The position numbers and the translations under genes are program-made. Under the pieces are notes generated by a model that made no database searches, was not told the DNA's origin, and worked only from the letters and a program-made list of their open reading frames with translations. Below are positions 9,206 through 17,085 of a stretch of DNA of 46,253 nucleotides, in pieces (positions within the stretch are counted from its first letter, which is position 1; each line of letters begins with the position of its first letter). The stretch is from assembly GCA_028280225.1 (NCBI GenBank), contig JANQMF010000224.1, forward strand, positions 1-46,253, written 5' to 3'. Source of the DNA: Pseudomonadales bacterium (GTDB lineage Bacteria > Pseudomonadota > Gammaproteobacteria > Pseudomonadales > Azotimanducaceae).

Positions 9206-9645
9206 GTGTCACTCCTTTCGCGGATCACCATATGTGAATCCGTGGTGGCCAGATGGGTATTGTTGTCGTCATAAATCTCCATGCGGGCAACAATCAGAAT
9301 CATCCGGCCGGAACGCCCTTTCTTGTCGTAAATATCATGCAGATGAGTTTTGCCAACCAGATTCACTCCGGCTTTAACCGGAGCGTGGCAGGTGATCGCC
9401 TTGCCGCCGTCCATTGGGATACCCCCCAGGGAGGGGAAGTCGATAGGCAGGTGCCGGCCTGAGGCTAAACTGCAAATGAATGCCGGTGATGCCTGAAAAT
9501 CCGGGTGTTGGGGCTGGGTAAACTCCGGTTGTTGTTCTCCGCAGGCCTGGGCAACGGTGACCATTTTCCCCGGCTCCAGAATGAATTCCCGGGTGTCAAA
9601 ATCCCGGTGTAAAAACTGTGCCTTGAGTTCCTCTATATCCACCAT
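9202..9645 (-). CDS. Small MaoC-N/FAS1-type hotdog protein, partner A
   Basis: 147 residues from the chosen ATG. The body reads as a hotdog domain of the MaoC N-terminal type: FILEPGKMVTVAQACGE, FQASPAFICSLASG, then GKAITCHAPVKAGVNLVG and ARMEIYDDNNTHLATTDS. The ATG at 9645 follows AAGGCGG and gives the expected family N-terminus (VDIEELKAQFLHRDF); an open frame extends further upstream to 9828 but would run into the divergent racemase gene, so it is rejected. First of the coupled pair with the 137-residue hotdog protein. Likely a hydratase subunit. Confidence 0.82.
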   Translation of the reverse strand: MVDIEELKAQFLHRDFDTREFILEPGKMVTVAQACGEQQPEFTQPQHPDFQASPAFICSLASGRHLPIDFPSLGGIPMDGGKAITCHAPVKAGVNLVGKTHLHDIYDKKGRSGRMILIVARMEIYDDNNTHLATTDSHMVIRERSDT

Positions 9646-9734
9646 TTTAAGCCGCCTTGATGAGTGCCTGTCCGGAAACTGGCATTCCTGCCGACTTCTT
9701 CCCAGGGTTTGCGCGGCATGATACGGCTTGCGAT

Positions 9735-9751
9735 CCAGCTTGCAAGCCTGG
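9735..9751. promoter_or_regulatory. Imperfect palindrome in the divergent MaoC/racemase promoter region
   Basis: CCAGCTTGCAAGCCTGG is near-palindromic around CTTGCAAG. It sits in the 139-base gap between the left-reading hotdog pair and the right-reading racemase gene, about 35 bases before the racemase start. A TTATAA element follows at about 9765. The position suits a regulator of both transcripts. No regulator gene is adjacent, and the call rests only on symmetry. Confidence 0.3.
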
Positions 9752-9784
9752 CATGCTTGGCGGTTTATAACAAAGGAGGACAAC

Positions 9785-10921
9785 ATGGGACCACTCAGCG
9801 GTGTTCGCGTGATTGAATTACAGGGCATTGGCCCGGGCCCCTACTGCGGCATGATGTTAGCTGACATGGGGGCGGAGATCATTCGGGTTGACCGGTCTGC
9901 CGCCGCAGGCCGGGATGCGCCAACTGACATTCTGGCCAGGGGCCGCAAGAGCATTGCGGTGGATTTGAAAAACCCCCAGGGAGTGGAAACCGTGTTGAAA
10001 CTGATTGAAACCGCAGATGTTTTGATCGAAGGGTTTCGCCCGGGCGTGATGGAACGTTTGGGCCTGGGGCCGGATACCTGCCTGGCGCGTAATCCGCGTC
10101 TGGTTTATGGGCGTATGACCGGCTGGGGACAGACCGGCAGCATGGCACCCGTCGCGGGGCACGATATCAACTACATTTCCCTGTCCGGTGCCTTACACCC
10201 CATAGGTGAGGAAGGGGGCAAACCCGTGCCGCCGCTGAACTTAATTGGCGATTTTGGCGGCGGTGGTATGTTGCTGGCTTTTGGTGTTGCCGCGGCGCTT
10301 TTTGAAACCAGCCGTTCCGGACAAGGCCAGGTTATTGACGCTGCCATGACCGATGGCTCTGCACTATTGATGAATGCGGTTTTTGGCCTGATGGACACCG
10401 GCCGCTGGACCGAAGCCCGGGGCACCAACATGCTTGACGGCGGGGCACACTTTTACGGCACCTATGAAACCAAGGATGGCAAGTACGTTTCCATCGGTTC
10501 CATCGAGCCGCAGTTTTATGCCTTGTTACTGGAGAAAACCGGCCTTGGTGACGACCCCCAGATGGAAGCCCAGATGAGCCGCAAAGACTGGCCGGCATTA
10601 AAGGCCAAGCTGACTGAGTTATTTCTCAGCAAAACCCGGGACGAATGGGACAGTATCATGTTGGGAACAGACATCTGTTATGCGCCGGTGCTGGACTTTG
10701 CCGAGGCTTATAACCACGAACACAACCGGGAACGACAAACCTTTGTGGAATCCGGCGGGATCAAGCAGGCGGCCCCCGCACCCAGATTTTCCCGCACCGC
10801 GCCTGAGTTACCCGCCCCTGCGGTAGCACCGGGTGCCCAAAGCCGGGAAATTCTGGCCAGCCTGGGGTTAGAGGAGGATGCCATTAATGCCCTGTATGAC
10901 AGTGGCGCGGTGGCGGGTTGA
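9785..10921 (+). CDS. Alpha-methylacyl-CoA racemase (AMACR/MCR type)
   Basis: 378 residues, CaiB/BaiF fold. It interconverts 2R- and 2S-methylacyl-CoA so that methyl-branched chains can enter beta-oxidation. The catalytic residues described for the mycobacterial racemase all fall at the same numbers: His126 in GHDINY, Asp156 in [10 protein letters not shown], and Glu241 in [10 protein letters not shown]. This separates it from ordinary CoA-transferases such as the one at 972-2168. The ATG at 9785 is preceded by AAAGGAGG; an in-frame upstream start at 9728 is less likely. Its presence points to methyl-branched, isoprenoid or sterol side-chain substrates. Confidence 0.93.
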   Translation: MGPLSGVRVIELQGIGPGPYCGMMLADMGAEIIRVDRSAAAGRDAPTDILARGRKSIAVDLKNPQGVETVLKLIETADVLIEGFRPGVMERLGLGPDTCLARNPRLVYGRMTGWGQTGSMAPVAGHDINYISLSGALHPIGEEGGKPVPPLNLIGDFGGGGMLLAFGVAAALFETSRSGQGQVIDAAMTDGSALLMNAVFGLMDTGRWTEARGTNMLDGGAHFYGTYETKDGKYVSIGSIEPQFYALLLEKTGLGDDPQMEAQMSRKDWPALKAKLTELFLSKTRDEWDSIMLGTDICYAPVLDFAEAYNHEHNRERQTFVESGGIKQAAPAPRFSRTAPELPAPAVAPGAQSREILASLGLEEDAINALYDSGAVAG

Positions 10922-10930
10922 GGCAAGCTT

Positions 10931-10972
10931 ATTGTAAGCGTTGTCAATTTAGTTGATTTTATTGCTTACAAT
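10931..10972. repeat. Inverted repeat ATTGTAAGC / GCTTACAAT after the racemase gene
   Basis: A perfect 9-base inverted repeat with arms at 10931-10939 and 10964-10972 and a 24-base AT-rich spacer. It begins 9 bases after the racemase stop and lies about 70 bases before the next gene. It may be an operator for the downstream DUF4124-like gene or a loose terminator; there is no T-run directly after it. Confidence 0.4.
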
Positions 10973-11044
10973 GTGATCAAAATATTGGCAGTAAAATTCC
11001 CTAAGATAACCCCAAGAAAATATTAGTTCGTTGGGGGATGAGCT

Positions 11045-11407
11045 ATGAAAGGTCGGCCACTGCTGCGCAAGCGGCTTATTCGACAACTTAGAGAGACGAC
11101 GTGGGCAGCAACAACGGCCCTAATGCTGAGCGCGCCATCAGCTTTTGCTGATGATGCCGCCACAGAGGTGGCACGTTGGGTTGACGGCAACGGCACGGTG
11201 CATTTTGGGAATCCCCAATTTGCACCCGCCCGCGCAGACCTTGAAGTCGAAAGCATTAAGATAAAACCCGCCAACGGTATGGACGTGCCGCAAAATACCA
11301 CCTATCGGGAAGCTTCTAGCAGAGGCCCTAACGTGGCCGTGCTTGATCGGGTGGTGAAGAAGAACCCGCGGGGATTTCGCGGTTACCATCGCCGTAACTA
11401 TCGCTAA
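11045..11407 (+). CDS. Small secreted DUF4124-like protein
   Basis: 120 residues. A basic N-terminus (KGRPLLRKRLIRQLRE) and hydrophobic stretch ending ALMLSAPSAFA form a signal peptide with cleavage near residue 35. The mature part has ARWVDGNGTVHFGNPQFAP, which fits the DUF4124 pattern (W-x-D-x-x-G-x-x-H-F) common in small periplasmic proteobacterial proteins. The C-terminus is very basic (RVVKKNPRGFRGYHRRNYR). GGGGGATGAG precedes the ATG. Monocistronic and convergent with larC. Function unknown. Confidence 0.75.
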   Translation: MKGRPLLRKRLIRQLRETTWAATTALMLSAPSAFADDAATEVARWVDGNGTVHFGNPQFAPARADLEVESIKIKPANGMDVPQNTTYREASSRGPNVAVLDRVVKKNPRGFRGYHRRNYR

Positions 11408-11434
11408 GAAGCCTGGCCTGCCTCCCTGGGCTGT

Positions 11435-12646
11435 TTAGTCCGGCGCAGTTGGGGGTGGGTGCAGATGTTCGGCTAATTCCCTGTCAATAATCTGCTTTAC
11501 CGAGGGGTAGTCACGGTTCAGGGCTGCGCTGATTTTCAGAATATCCGCATGTTCGCTCTTCCAGCGGGTCTGACCGTTAGGCTGGGTGACCACTTTGACA
11601 TTGACCGTGCCCAAAGAGGTGGTAAATACCCGGTTGTGCCTGGGTAATTCTATTTTTTCGAAAGGCAGAATGCGCAGGCCAATGGTGGTGGACTGATTAA
11701 GGATGACGTCCTGCACGGCTAACTTATGTTCAGCATCCGCCAGTGCCACCACGCAGTTTGCCGGCCGGTTTTTCTTCATCATGATAGGCATCACGTAGGC
11801 GTCGACGGCTCCGGCGGAGAACAACGCAGCCAGCAAGGGTTCATAAGCCTCCGGAGACATATCGTCGATATTGGCTTCCAATTTATATTGGACCTTTGTG
11901 TCATTGTTGTGGGTGTCCACTGTGTTGGTGTACTCACCCAGAGCAACGCGCAGAACATTTGGCACCGCAAAGTCTTTGTGACCAATACCGTACCCTACCT
12001 TGTGGGGGGTGAAGCTCCCGGTGGGTGAAAAGGTGTGCACGCTGGTGCCGAGAATGGCTGCACCGGTGGGGGTGGTTGATTCACCCTGCACCCCCCCATA
12101 GGTACACGGCGCACCGCTGAGTATTTCCTGGGTCGCGGGTGCGGGTACCGGAAAGCGGCCATGGGCACAATCAACATGGCCACTGCCCACCTCGATGGGA
12201 TTACAAAGGATGATCTCGGCGTCAAAATATTCGATACAAAGCGCTGCGCCCACGATGTCGACAATAGAATCCACCGCCCCCACCTCATGGAAGTGTACCC
12301 GGTCTATGCTGATATCATGAATTTTACCTTCAGCCACGGCAATGGTTTGAAAGATATCAAGGGTGCGCTGCTCCACCCGGGGTGCAAATCCCGCCTCGCG
12401 TATCATCTTGACGATGGTGCTGTGGTGCCGGTGATCGTGGCTGTCCGTGGTGCTTACCCTGGCTTGGGTTCCTGCAATCCCCATCTTGCTTGCCGGCTGC
12501 AAACTCAGGGTGAATTCGGCGGTTACGGGCAGTTTGTTCAGCTCAGCGCGCAGCCAATCTTCCGGTACACCCAGATCCACCATGGCGCCCAGGTGCATGT
12601 CGCCGGAGATGCCGCTGCTGGGCTGATAGAAGAGTGCCTTAGGCAA
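11435..12646 (-). CDS. larC: Nickel-pincer cofactor biosynthesis protein LarC
   Basis: 403 residues. LarC inserts nickel into the pincer nucleotide cofactor of lactate racemase and related LarA enzymes in a CTP-dependent step. Seen: GISGDMHLGAMVDLGVP at the N-terminus, a His-rich stretch SHDHRHHS near residue 70, VHFHEVGAVDSIVDIVGA, and STTPTGAAIL. It is one uninterrupted frame, unlike the Lactobacillus gene, which needs a frameshift to join larC1 and larC2. It starts at TTG, eight bases inside the end of the upstream reductase gene, so it is coupled to it. No larA, larB or larE is present in the window. Confidence 0.93.
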   Translation of the reverse strand: MPKALFYQPSSGISGDMHLGAMVDLGVPEDWLRAELNKLPVTAEFTLSLQPASKMGIAGTQARVSTTDSHDHRHHSTIVKMIREAGFAPRVEQRTLDIFQTIAVAEGKIHDISIDRVHFHEVGAVDSIVDIVGAALCIEYFDAEIILCNPIEVGSGHVDCAHGRFPVPAPATQEILSGAPCTYGGVQGESTTPTGAAILGTSVHTFSPTGSFTPHKVGYGIGHKDFAVPNVLRVALGEYTNTVDTHNNDTKVQYKLEANIDDMSPEAYEPLLAALFSAGAVDAYVMPIMMKKNRPANCVVALADAEHKLAVQDVILNQSTTIGLRILPFEKIELPRHNRVFTTSLGTVNVKVVTQPNGQTRWKSEHADILKISAALNRDYPSVKQIIDRELAEHLHPPPTAPD

Positions 12647-13688
12647 TATCGAAATATTCCGCTGAAGTTGCCGCTGCGGTGAAATTCTCCTTCAGGTGCA
12701 ACAGAGTCTGCATATCGGCATTCACCACATCCAGGCCGTGTTCCAACACATAGGCATAGCTGCGCTGAAACTCCGATAGTTTGGCCTGCATCAGCTTGGA
12801 ATTGTAATACTTGTCGAATGCATCCGGATTGCTCCAGCCGAAGAAGCGGCGGCCGGCGAGAAAGCGGCCAGCCTTCATACCTACCAGGCCAATACCCGCC
12901 TCCCGCGCCTGGGCCAGCAGCGGTTGGAGTTCCGCCATGGTGGGGGAGCCATTCAGCACGGATTTGTCTTCCCAGTCGTACCAGCCGCCCGGGGTGATGG
13001 CAATCATCGCCAGATCAAAAGCCCCGGTTTTAATGGCAGCGCGCAATACATTATCTGCGTTCTGGTGGGTAGACAGACCGAGGTAGCTGACCTTGCCGTT
13101 GACCTTTGCGTTTTCAAAAGCCCGATGCAGTTCTTCGCTTGTCACCACAGAGACATTGTTGGCGGCCATAAAGTAGTAAGCGTCTACGTGCTCCACACCC
13201 ATTTCGCGGAGGCTTTCCTCCAGATAGGCGGTCCAGCCCCTTGCCGCCTGTTTGGCCTGCTGGGTGGTTATCGTCTCATGCCATTCAATATCCGTGGGCA
13301 CATAGGCTTTGGAAATCAGAAAGATTTTGTTGCGCTTAGTCTTCAGAAAGGGGGCCAGGTTCTTCTCAGCATCGCTGTAATAGTGCTTAAAACCCACGTC
13401 GAAAGTATTTACCCCGGCGTCGAAAGCCGCGTGCAACAGATCGTCGTGACGCTCCCGGGAAAGAGTTGCGCCACAGCCAAACACCAGCCGGCTGGAATTG
13501 TGGCCGGTTCTACCCAGTTGACGATATTGCATCTGTGGCCAGGGTTCGCCCAATCCGGCGGCTTCTTTACCATCGAATAGGGATGCGCGCACATCCCGGG
13601 TACGCAACAGGGACTGGGCACCCACCGCCATCATGGTTGCGTACTGGACAAAGCGGCGCCGGCTGTTGTTCTTTACATGACTCGGCAT
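12639..13688 (-). CDS. Tat-exported aldo/keto reductase-like protein
   Basis: 349 residues. The N-terminus has NNSRRRFVQYATMMAVGAQS, a twin-arginine signal, so the protein is probably folded with cofactor and exported. The AKR barrel follows: LGRTGHNSSRLVFGCG, AAFDAGVNTFDVGF, LEESLREMGVEHVDAYYF, NGKVSYLGLS. Of the AKR tetrad, Asp and Lys (FLISKA) are visible, but the His of the usual DLYxxH position is Met (DAYYFM), so normal reductase chemistry is doubtful. The ATG at 13688 has GGAGG eight bases before it; 13703 is an alternative. It overlaps larC and is divergent from the DUF1800/DUF1501 pair. Confidence 0.88.
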   Translation of the reverse strand: MPSHVKNNSRRRFVQYATMMAVGAQSLLRTRDVRASLFDGKEAAGLGEPWPQMQYRQLGRTGHNSSRLVFGCGATLSRERHDDLLHAAFDAGVNTFDVGFKHYYSDAEKNLAPFLKTKRNKIFLISKAYVPTDIEWHETITTQQAKQAARGWTAYLEESLREMGVEHVDAYYFMAANNVSVVTSEELHRAFENAKVNGKVSYLGLSTHQNADNVLRAAIKTGAFDLAMIAITPGGWYDWEDKSVLNGSPTMAELQPLLAQAREAGIGLVGMKAGRFLAGRRFFGWSNPDAFDKYYNSKLMQAKLSEFQRSYAYVLEHGLDVVNADMQTLLHLKENFTAAATSAEYFDIA

Positions 13689-13797
13689 GATATGACCCTC
13701 CATATGGTTGGGAAATTGGACAACAGTCCGGATTCTACGCCAAGCCGGTCAAATAGTGGTAGGGTTAGTGCTGCTAACTGTCCATTGGAGGCGTGAT

Positions 13798-15624
13798 TTG
13801 CAAATCAGGCGCGTGTGCCGGGTACTCCCCCTTGGGGGCCGGGTACTCCCCCTTGGGGGAATGTTGCTGTGGGGCATTGCGACGGGTGCGTACGGCCAGC
13901 TCAACCTCCAGCCCATTGATGCGCAGTCCTGGAATGTTGAACACAGCGCGCATCTGCTCTCCCGGGCCGGGTTTAGCGGTTCACCGGAACAGATTCAGGG
14001 TCTGGCTACCCTGTCACCCGCCAACGCCGTTGCGCTGATGGTTTATGGCGCCAAGCAACGTTACGAACCTCCTCAATTTGTACATTCCGGAGTTTTTGAT
14101 GAGGGGCTGGATCCGTTCCCTCCCAGTCGCCCGGCAACCACTGCCCTGGCGGCGGAACAAGGACATGCTCTGGGCATCAAGGTTAAACCCGGGGGCAATC
14201 GTCCCATGCAACCCATCGTTAACAAGTTCTTTTATTGGTTGCGCGCCTCCAGACTGGAAACAGATCGGGTAGCCTATTGGTGGGCTAATCGTATGGTGAG
14301 CAGCCCCCATCCCCTGGTCGAAAAAATGGCGCTGTTCTGGCACGGGCACTTTGCCACAAATGAAGATAAGGTGCGGGACTATCGCAAAATGCTGCAACAG
14401 GTGCAGCTGTTTCAGGAGCAGGGCCTGGGGTCGTTTAGAGATTTGTTAATCTCCGTGGCGCGGAACCCGGCTATGTTGGTATTTCTGGATGCCGGGGTAA
14501 ATACCAAGGATTCCCCTAACGAAAATTTTGCCCGCGAGATCATGGAGCTGTTCACCATGGGTGTGGGCCACTACGAAGAAGATGATGTCCGGGAGGCTGC
14601 ACGCGCCTTTACCGGCTGGAGTGTTCGTGGTCTGGAGTTCCACTTTAACGAAGACGCCCATGATGCGGGCAGCAAAACGTTTCTTGGCCAACAGGGGAAT
14701 TTTGACGGGGTTGCCATTATAGACCTGATTTTGGCGCATCCGGCAACAGCAGACTTTATTGCGGCAAAACTGTATCGTTACTTCGTGAATCAAGACTTGT
14801 CCCCGGATGATGTGGGCCAGTTGGGCAACACCCTGCGGGAGCTGAACTATAATATCGGCGCCTATATGGAAGTGCTCTTTTTATCCCGGGACTTTTATCA
14901 GCCGAAGAATATGGGCAGCCGCGTTAAGGCGCCGGTAGAGTTGCTGGTTTCAACGTATCGCCGCCTGGGTCTGTCCGAAGTGCCGGGAGTACCGGATTTT
15001 AATGTGGTCAGTGGTGCCCTTGGCCAGCGACTGATGCATCCCCCCACGGTAGCAGGTTGGTCCCACGGCCGTAGTTGGATCACCCCAAGCCTTATGTTTG
15101 AACGGGCTAACTTTGCCCTGGATGTCCTGTTTCCCGACATTGGTTTTGTACCGCCCGATAGGTACCCCAGTTTTGTCCATGAGGTAGCCCAGGTTCAGCA
15201 AAGGCTGCGCCGGGGTATGAGTGTCAGCGAAGCCACCAAGCCAAGCGGGGTCGAGACGGATGAGATGGCAGCTTCGAATCAGCTGGCGGACCGGCACGAA
15301 GAATTTAATACCCGTCTGGGCAGCATGCGCGGTTGGCAAATGGCGCTGGAGCGGGTCATTCCCATTCCGCGGCGACCGGCGCAGCTTAACCTTGCCCGGC
15401 AGGTGGTGGATGCGGGTTTGACCACGCCGGAGGAAGTGGTTGATCACCTGGCGCGGACCTTTCTGAGTGTGTCCCTGGATCCCGCCACACGAACAGCCCT
15501 GACAGAATTTCTGGTGCGGGAACTTGGGACATCGGATATTGTCGCTGCGGCAAGTTTTTTGGAGACACCGCTGCGCAAACTCCTGCACCAGGTCTTGAGC
15601 TTACCCGAATACCAGCTGGGTTAG
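13798..15624 (+). CDS. DUF1800 family secreted protein
   Basis: 608 residues from a TTG at 13798 that has GGAGG six bases upstream; the frame is open back to a TTG at 13708, but that start has no ribosome site. The resulting N-terminus (MQIRRVCRVLPLGG, then GMLLWGIATGAYGQ) is a plausible signal peptide. DUF1800 features seen: AHLLSRAGFSGSPEQIQGL, KMALFWHGHFATNEDKV, NENFAREIMELFTMGVGHY, DVREAARAFTGWSV, FLGQQGNFDG and PPTVAGWSHGRSWI. These proteins are usually encoded with a DUF1501 protein, as here. Biochemical role unknown. An in-frame 21-base tandem duplication lies in the signal peptide. Confidence 0.88.
   Translation: MQIRRVCRVLPLGGRVLPLGGMLLWGIATGAYGQLNLQPIDAQSWNVEHSAHLLSRAGFSGSPEQIQGLATLSPANAVALMVYGAKQRYEPPQFVHSGVFDEGLDPFPPSRPATTALAAEQGHALGIKVKPGGNRPMQPIVNKFFYWLRASRLETDRVAYWWANRMVSSPHPLVEKMALFWHGHFATNEDKVRDYRKMLQQVQLFQEQGLGSFRDLLISVARNPAMLVFLDAGVNTKDSPNENFAREIMELFTMGVGHYEEDDVREAARAFTGWSVRGLEFHFNEDAHDAGSKTFLGQQGNFDGVAIIDLILAHPATADFIAAKLYRYFVNQDLSPDDVGQLGNTLRELNYNIGAYMEVLFLSRDFYQPKNMGSRVKAPVELLVSTYRRLGLSEVPGVPDFNVVSGALGQRLMHPPTVAGWSHGRSWITPSLMFERANFALDVLFPDIGFVPPDRYPSFVHEVAQVQQRLRRGMSVSEATKPSGVETDEMAASNQLADRHEEFNTRLGSMRGWQMALERVIPIPRRPAQLNLARQVVDAGLTTPEEVVDHLARTFLSVSLDPATRTALTEFLVRELGTSDIVAAASFLETPLRKLLHQVLSLPEYQLG
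13818..13859 (+). repeat. 21-base tandem duplication in the DUF1800 signal peptide
   Basis: CCGGGTACTCCCCCTTGGGG plus G occurs twice in a row (13818-13838 and 13839-13859). Being a multiple of three it keeps frame and repeats RVLPLGG in the encoded protein. Each copy carries CCCCCTTGGGGG, which can fold back. It lies directly before an internal ATG (13861) and could act as an expanded spacer or a local hairpin. Confidence 0.9.
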
Positions 15625-15627
15625 ACC

Positions 15628-16800
15628 ATGTTAAGGCGACACTTTGTTCAACGCCTGGGTGCATTTGCCGCGGTTCTAGGGGCGCCGCTCAGCCCCGGCA
15701 TCAGTTGGGCGGATGAACAAGCGCCGATATTGGTGGCTGTTGAATTATCCGGGGGCAACGATGGCTTGAACAGCGTTGTTCCCCATGCCGACGACGCATA
15801 CTACCGGGCTCGTCCAACCATTGGCATTCGTCAGCCGGACCTTCTTCCCCTGGATGATCACTATGGCTTTAATCCCGGCATGCTGGGCCTGCAACGGCTT
15901 TGGCGGGAAGGGCATCTGGCCATTGTGCATGGTTGTGGATATGCGCAACCGTCGTTTTCCCATTTCACCTCCATGGCGTACTGGCATACCGGTGCGCCGC
16001 ACCGGGGTAATGAGTATGGCTGGATGGGACGGGTCGCGGATCTTCTTGTCCCGGAACCCAGGGAAAACATGCTTGTCAATGTATCCGCGGCACAATCCCC
16101 GGCCGTTAAAAGCCGCGTCCACACCCCCGTGGTATTTGATGATCCGGAACGTTTCCAACGCCATCATTGGATGGCGGAAGTACCCCCGTTGACCACCAGT
16201 GGACAGGCATTAAGTGATAATCACCGCTTTGTCCGGGCTGTCAATGCCGGTGCGCTGCATTCCGCAGCGTTTATTCAACGCGCCTGGCGGGATTATTCAA
16301 CCCCGGTTGACTACGGCATTGCACCCATGGACTTACCCAAGGTTGCTGCCTGTATCAAGGCAGGTTTGCCTACCCAGCTTTATTACGTTGCCTTTCGCAA
16401 CAATGCTTTCGACACGCACGTGCAGCAGCCGGCGCTGCATCAACGGCTGCTGAGTTATGCCTGTGATGGCATATATGGATTCGTTCGCGATATGCAGCGT
16501 ATTGGGCAGGACAAACGGGTTGTGGTAATAGTGTTTTCGGAATTTGGCCGCCGTGTACCGGAAAACGCCAACCTGGGTACGGATCATGGTACAGCCAATG
16601 TCATGTTCCTGGCCGGCACGGGTATAAAGGGCGGGCACTATGGCCGCGCACCCAGCCTCACGGCACTGGTCCATGGTGATAATTTGGCTTGTACCACTGA
16701 TTTCCGCCAGGTATATGCCACTGCTGTACAAGGCTGGTTGGGTGTGGATGCAGAGCAGGTGTTTGACCAGGCTTTTGATCCGTTGCCGGTATTTCTGTAG
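15628..16800 (+). CDS. DUF1501 family secreted protein
   Basis: 390 residues, partner of the DUF1800 protein three bases upstream. N-terminus LRRHFVQRLGAFAAVLGAP is a signal peptide that looks Tat-like, with RR followed by a hydrophobic stretch. The family core is visible: ILVAVELSGGNDGLNSVVPH, YRARPTIGI, LHQRLLSYACDGIYGFVRDM, VVVIVFSEFGRRVPENAN, and TDHGTANVMFLAGTGIKGGHY. DUF1501 belongs near the alkaline phosphatase/sulfatase superfamily, and the EFGRR and DHG motifs are its conserved metal-site-like residues, but a reaction has not been assigned. Confidence 0.92.
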   Translation: MLRRHFVQRLGAFAAVLGAPLSPGISWADEQAPILVAVELSGGNDGLNSVVPHADDAYYRARPTIGIRQPDLLPLDDHYGFNPGMLGLQRLWREGHLAIVHGCGYAQPSFSHFTSMAYWHTGAPHRGNEYGWMGRVADLLVPEPRENMLVNVSAAQSPAVKSRVHTPVVFDDPERFQRHHWMAEVPPLTTSGQALSDNHRFVRAVNAGALHSAAFIQRAWRDYSTPVDYGIAPMDLPKVAACIKAGLPTQLYYVAFRNNAFDTHVQQPALHQRLLSYACDGIYGFVRDMQRIGQDKRVVVIVFSEFGRRVPENANLGTDHGTANVMFLAGTGIKGGHYGRAPSLTALVHGDNLACTTDFRQVYATAVQGWLGVDAEQVFDQAFDPLPVFL

Positions 16801-16866
16801 AAATATCCGTTCGGAATGCCCTTACCCTGGTGAGCTTTAGACGTACCGGTTGGGAAGCTGCACTTT

Positions 16867-17068
16867 ATTGTCGAAATTGTCAAAATTGTCGAAGGGGCTT
16901 GTGGGCCGGGCGCAAAATTGCACCACGCTTGTTCGATCAACGTTTGATCCAGCTCGCCCGGTTGCGGGCCTAAACTGTGTTAAGATCCTTAAAGTTAGAA
17001 GATTTTTGCAACGACATTTGTGTTTTTATTGAGTCGTTGACCCGTTGACTACGTTTGGCGGGGTCAAC
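16867..17068 (+). promoter_or_regulatory. P450 leader with tandem 9-mers and inverted repeats
   Basis: The 285-base gap before the P450 gene holds three elements. Three tandem 9-mers lie at 16867-16893 (ATTGTCGAA, ATTGTCAAA, ATTGTCGAA). A palindrome GATCAA-CGT-TTGATC is at 16935-16949. An 8-base inverted repeat GTTGACCC / GGGTCAAC with arms at 17036-17043 and 17061-17068 sits just before the AGGAGGAGGA ribosome site (17071-17080) and could fold near it. Together they suggest regulated expression. No regulator gene is nearby. Confidence 0.4.
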
Positions 17069-17085
17069 AGAGGAGGAGGAAACCC

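Noticed and set aside
9646-9828. N-terminal extension of the 147-residue hotdog protein
   Set aside because: The frame is open but has no ribosome site, is not hotdog-like, and would overlap the divergent racemase gene; ATG 9645 has AAGGCGG upstream.
12161-13580. Long open frames on the + strand (173 and 218 residues) opposite larC and the AKR gene
   Set aside because: They oppose genes with clear families and have no ribosome site or recognisable domain.
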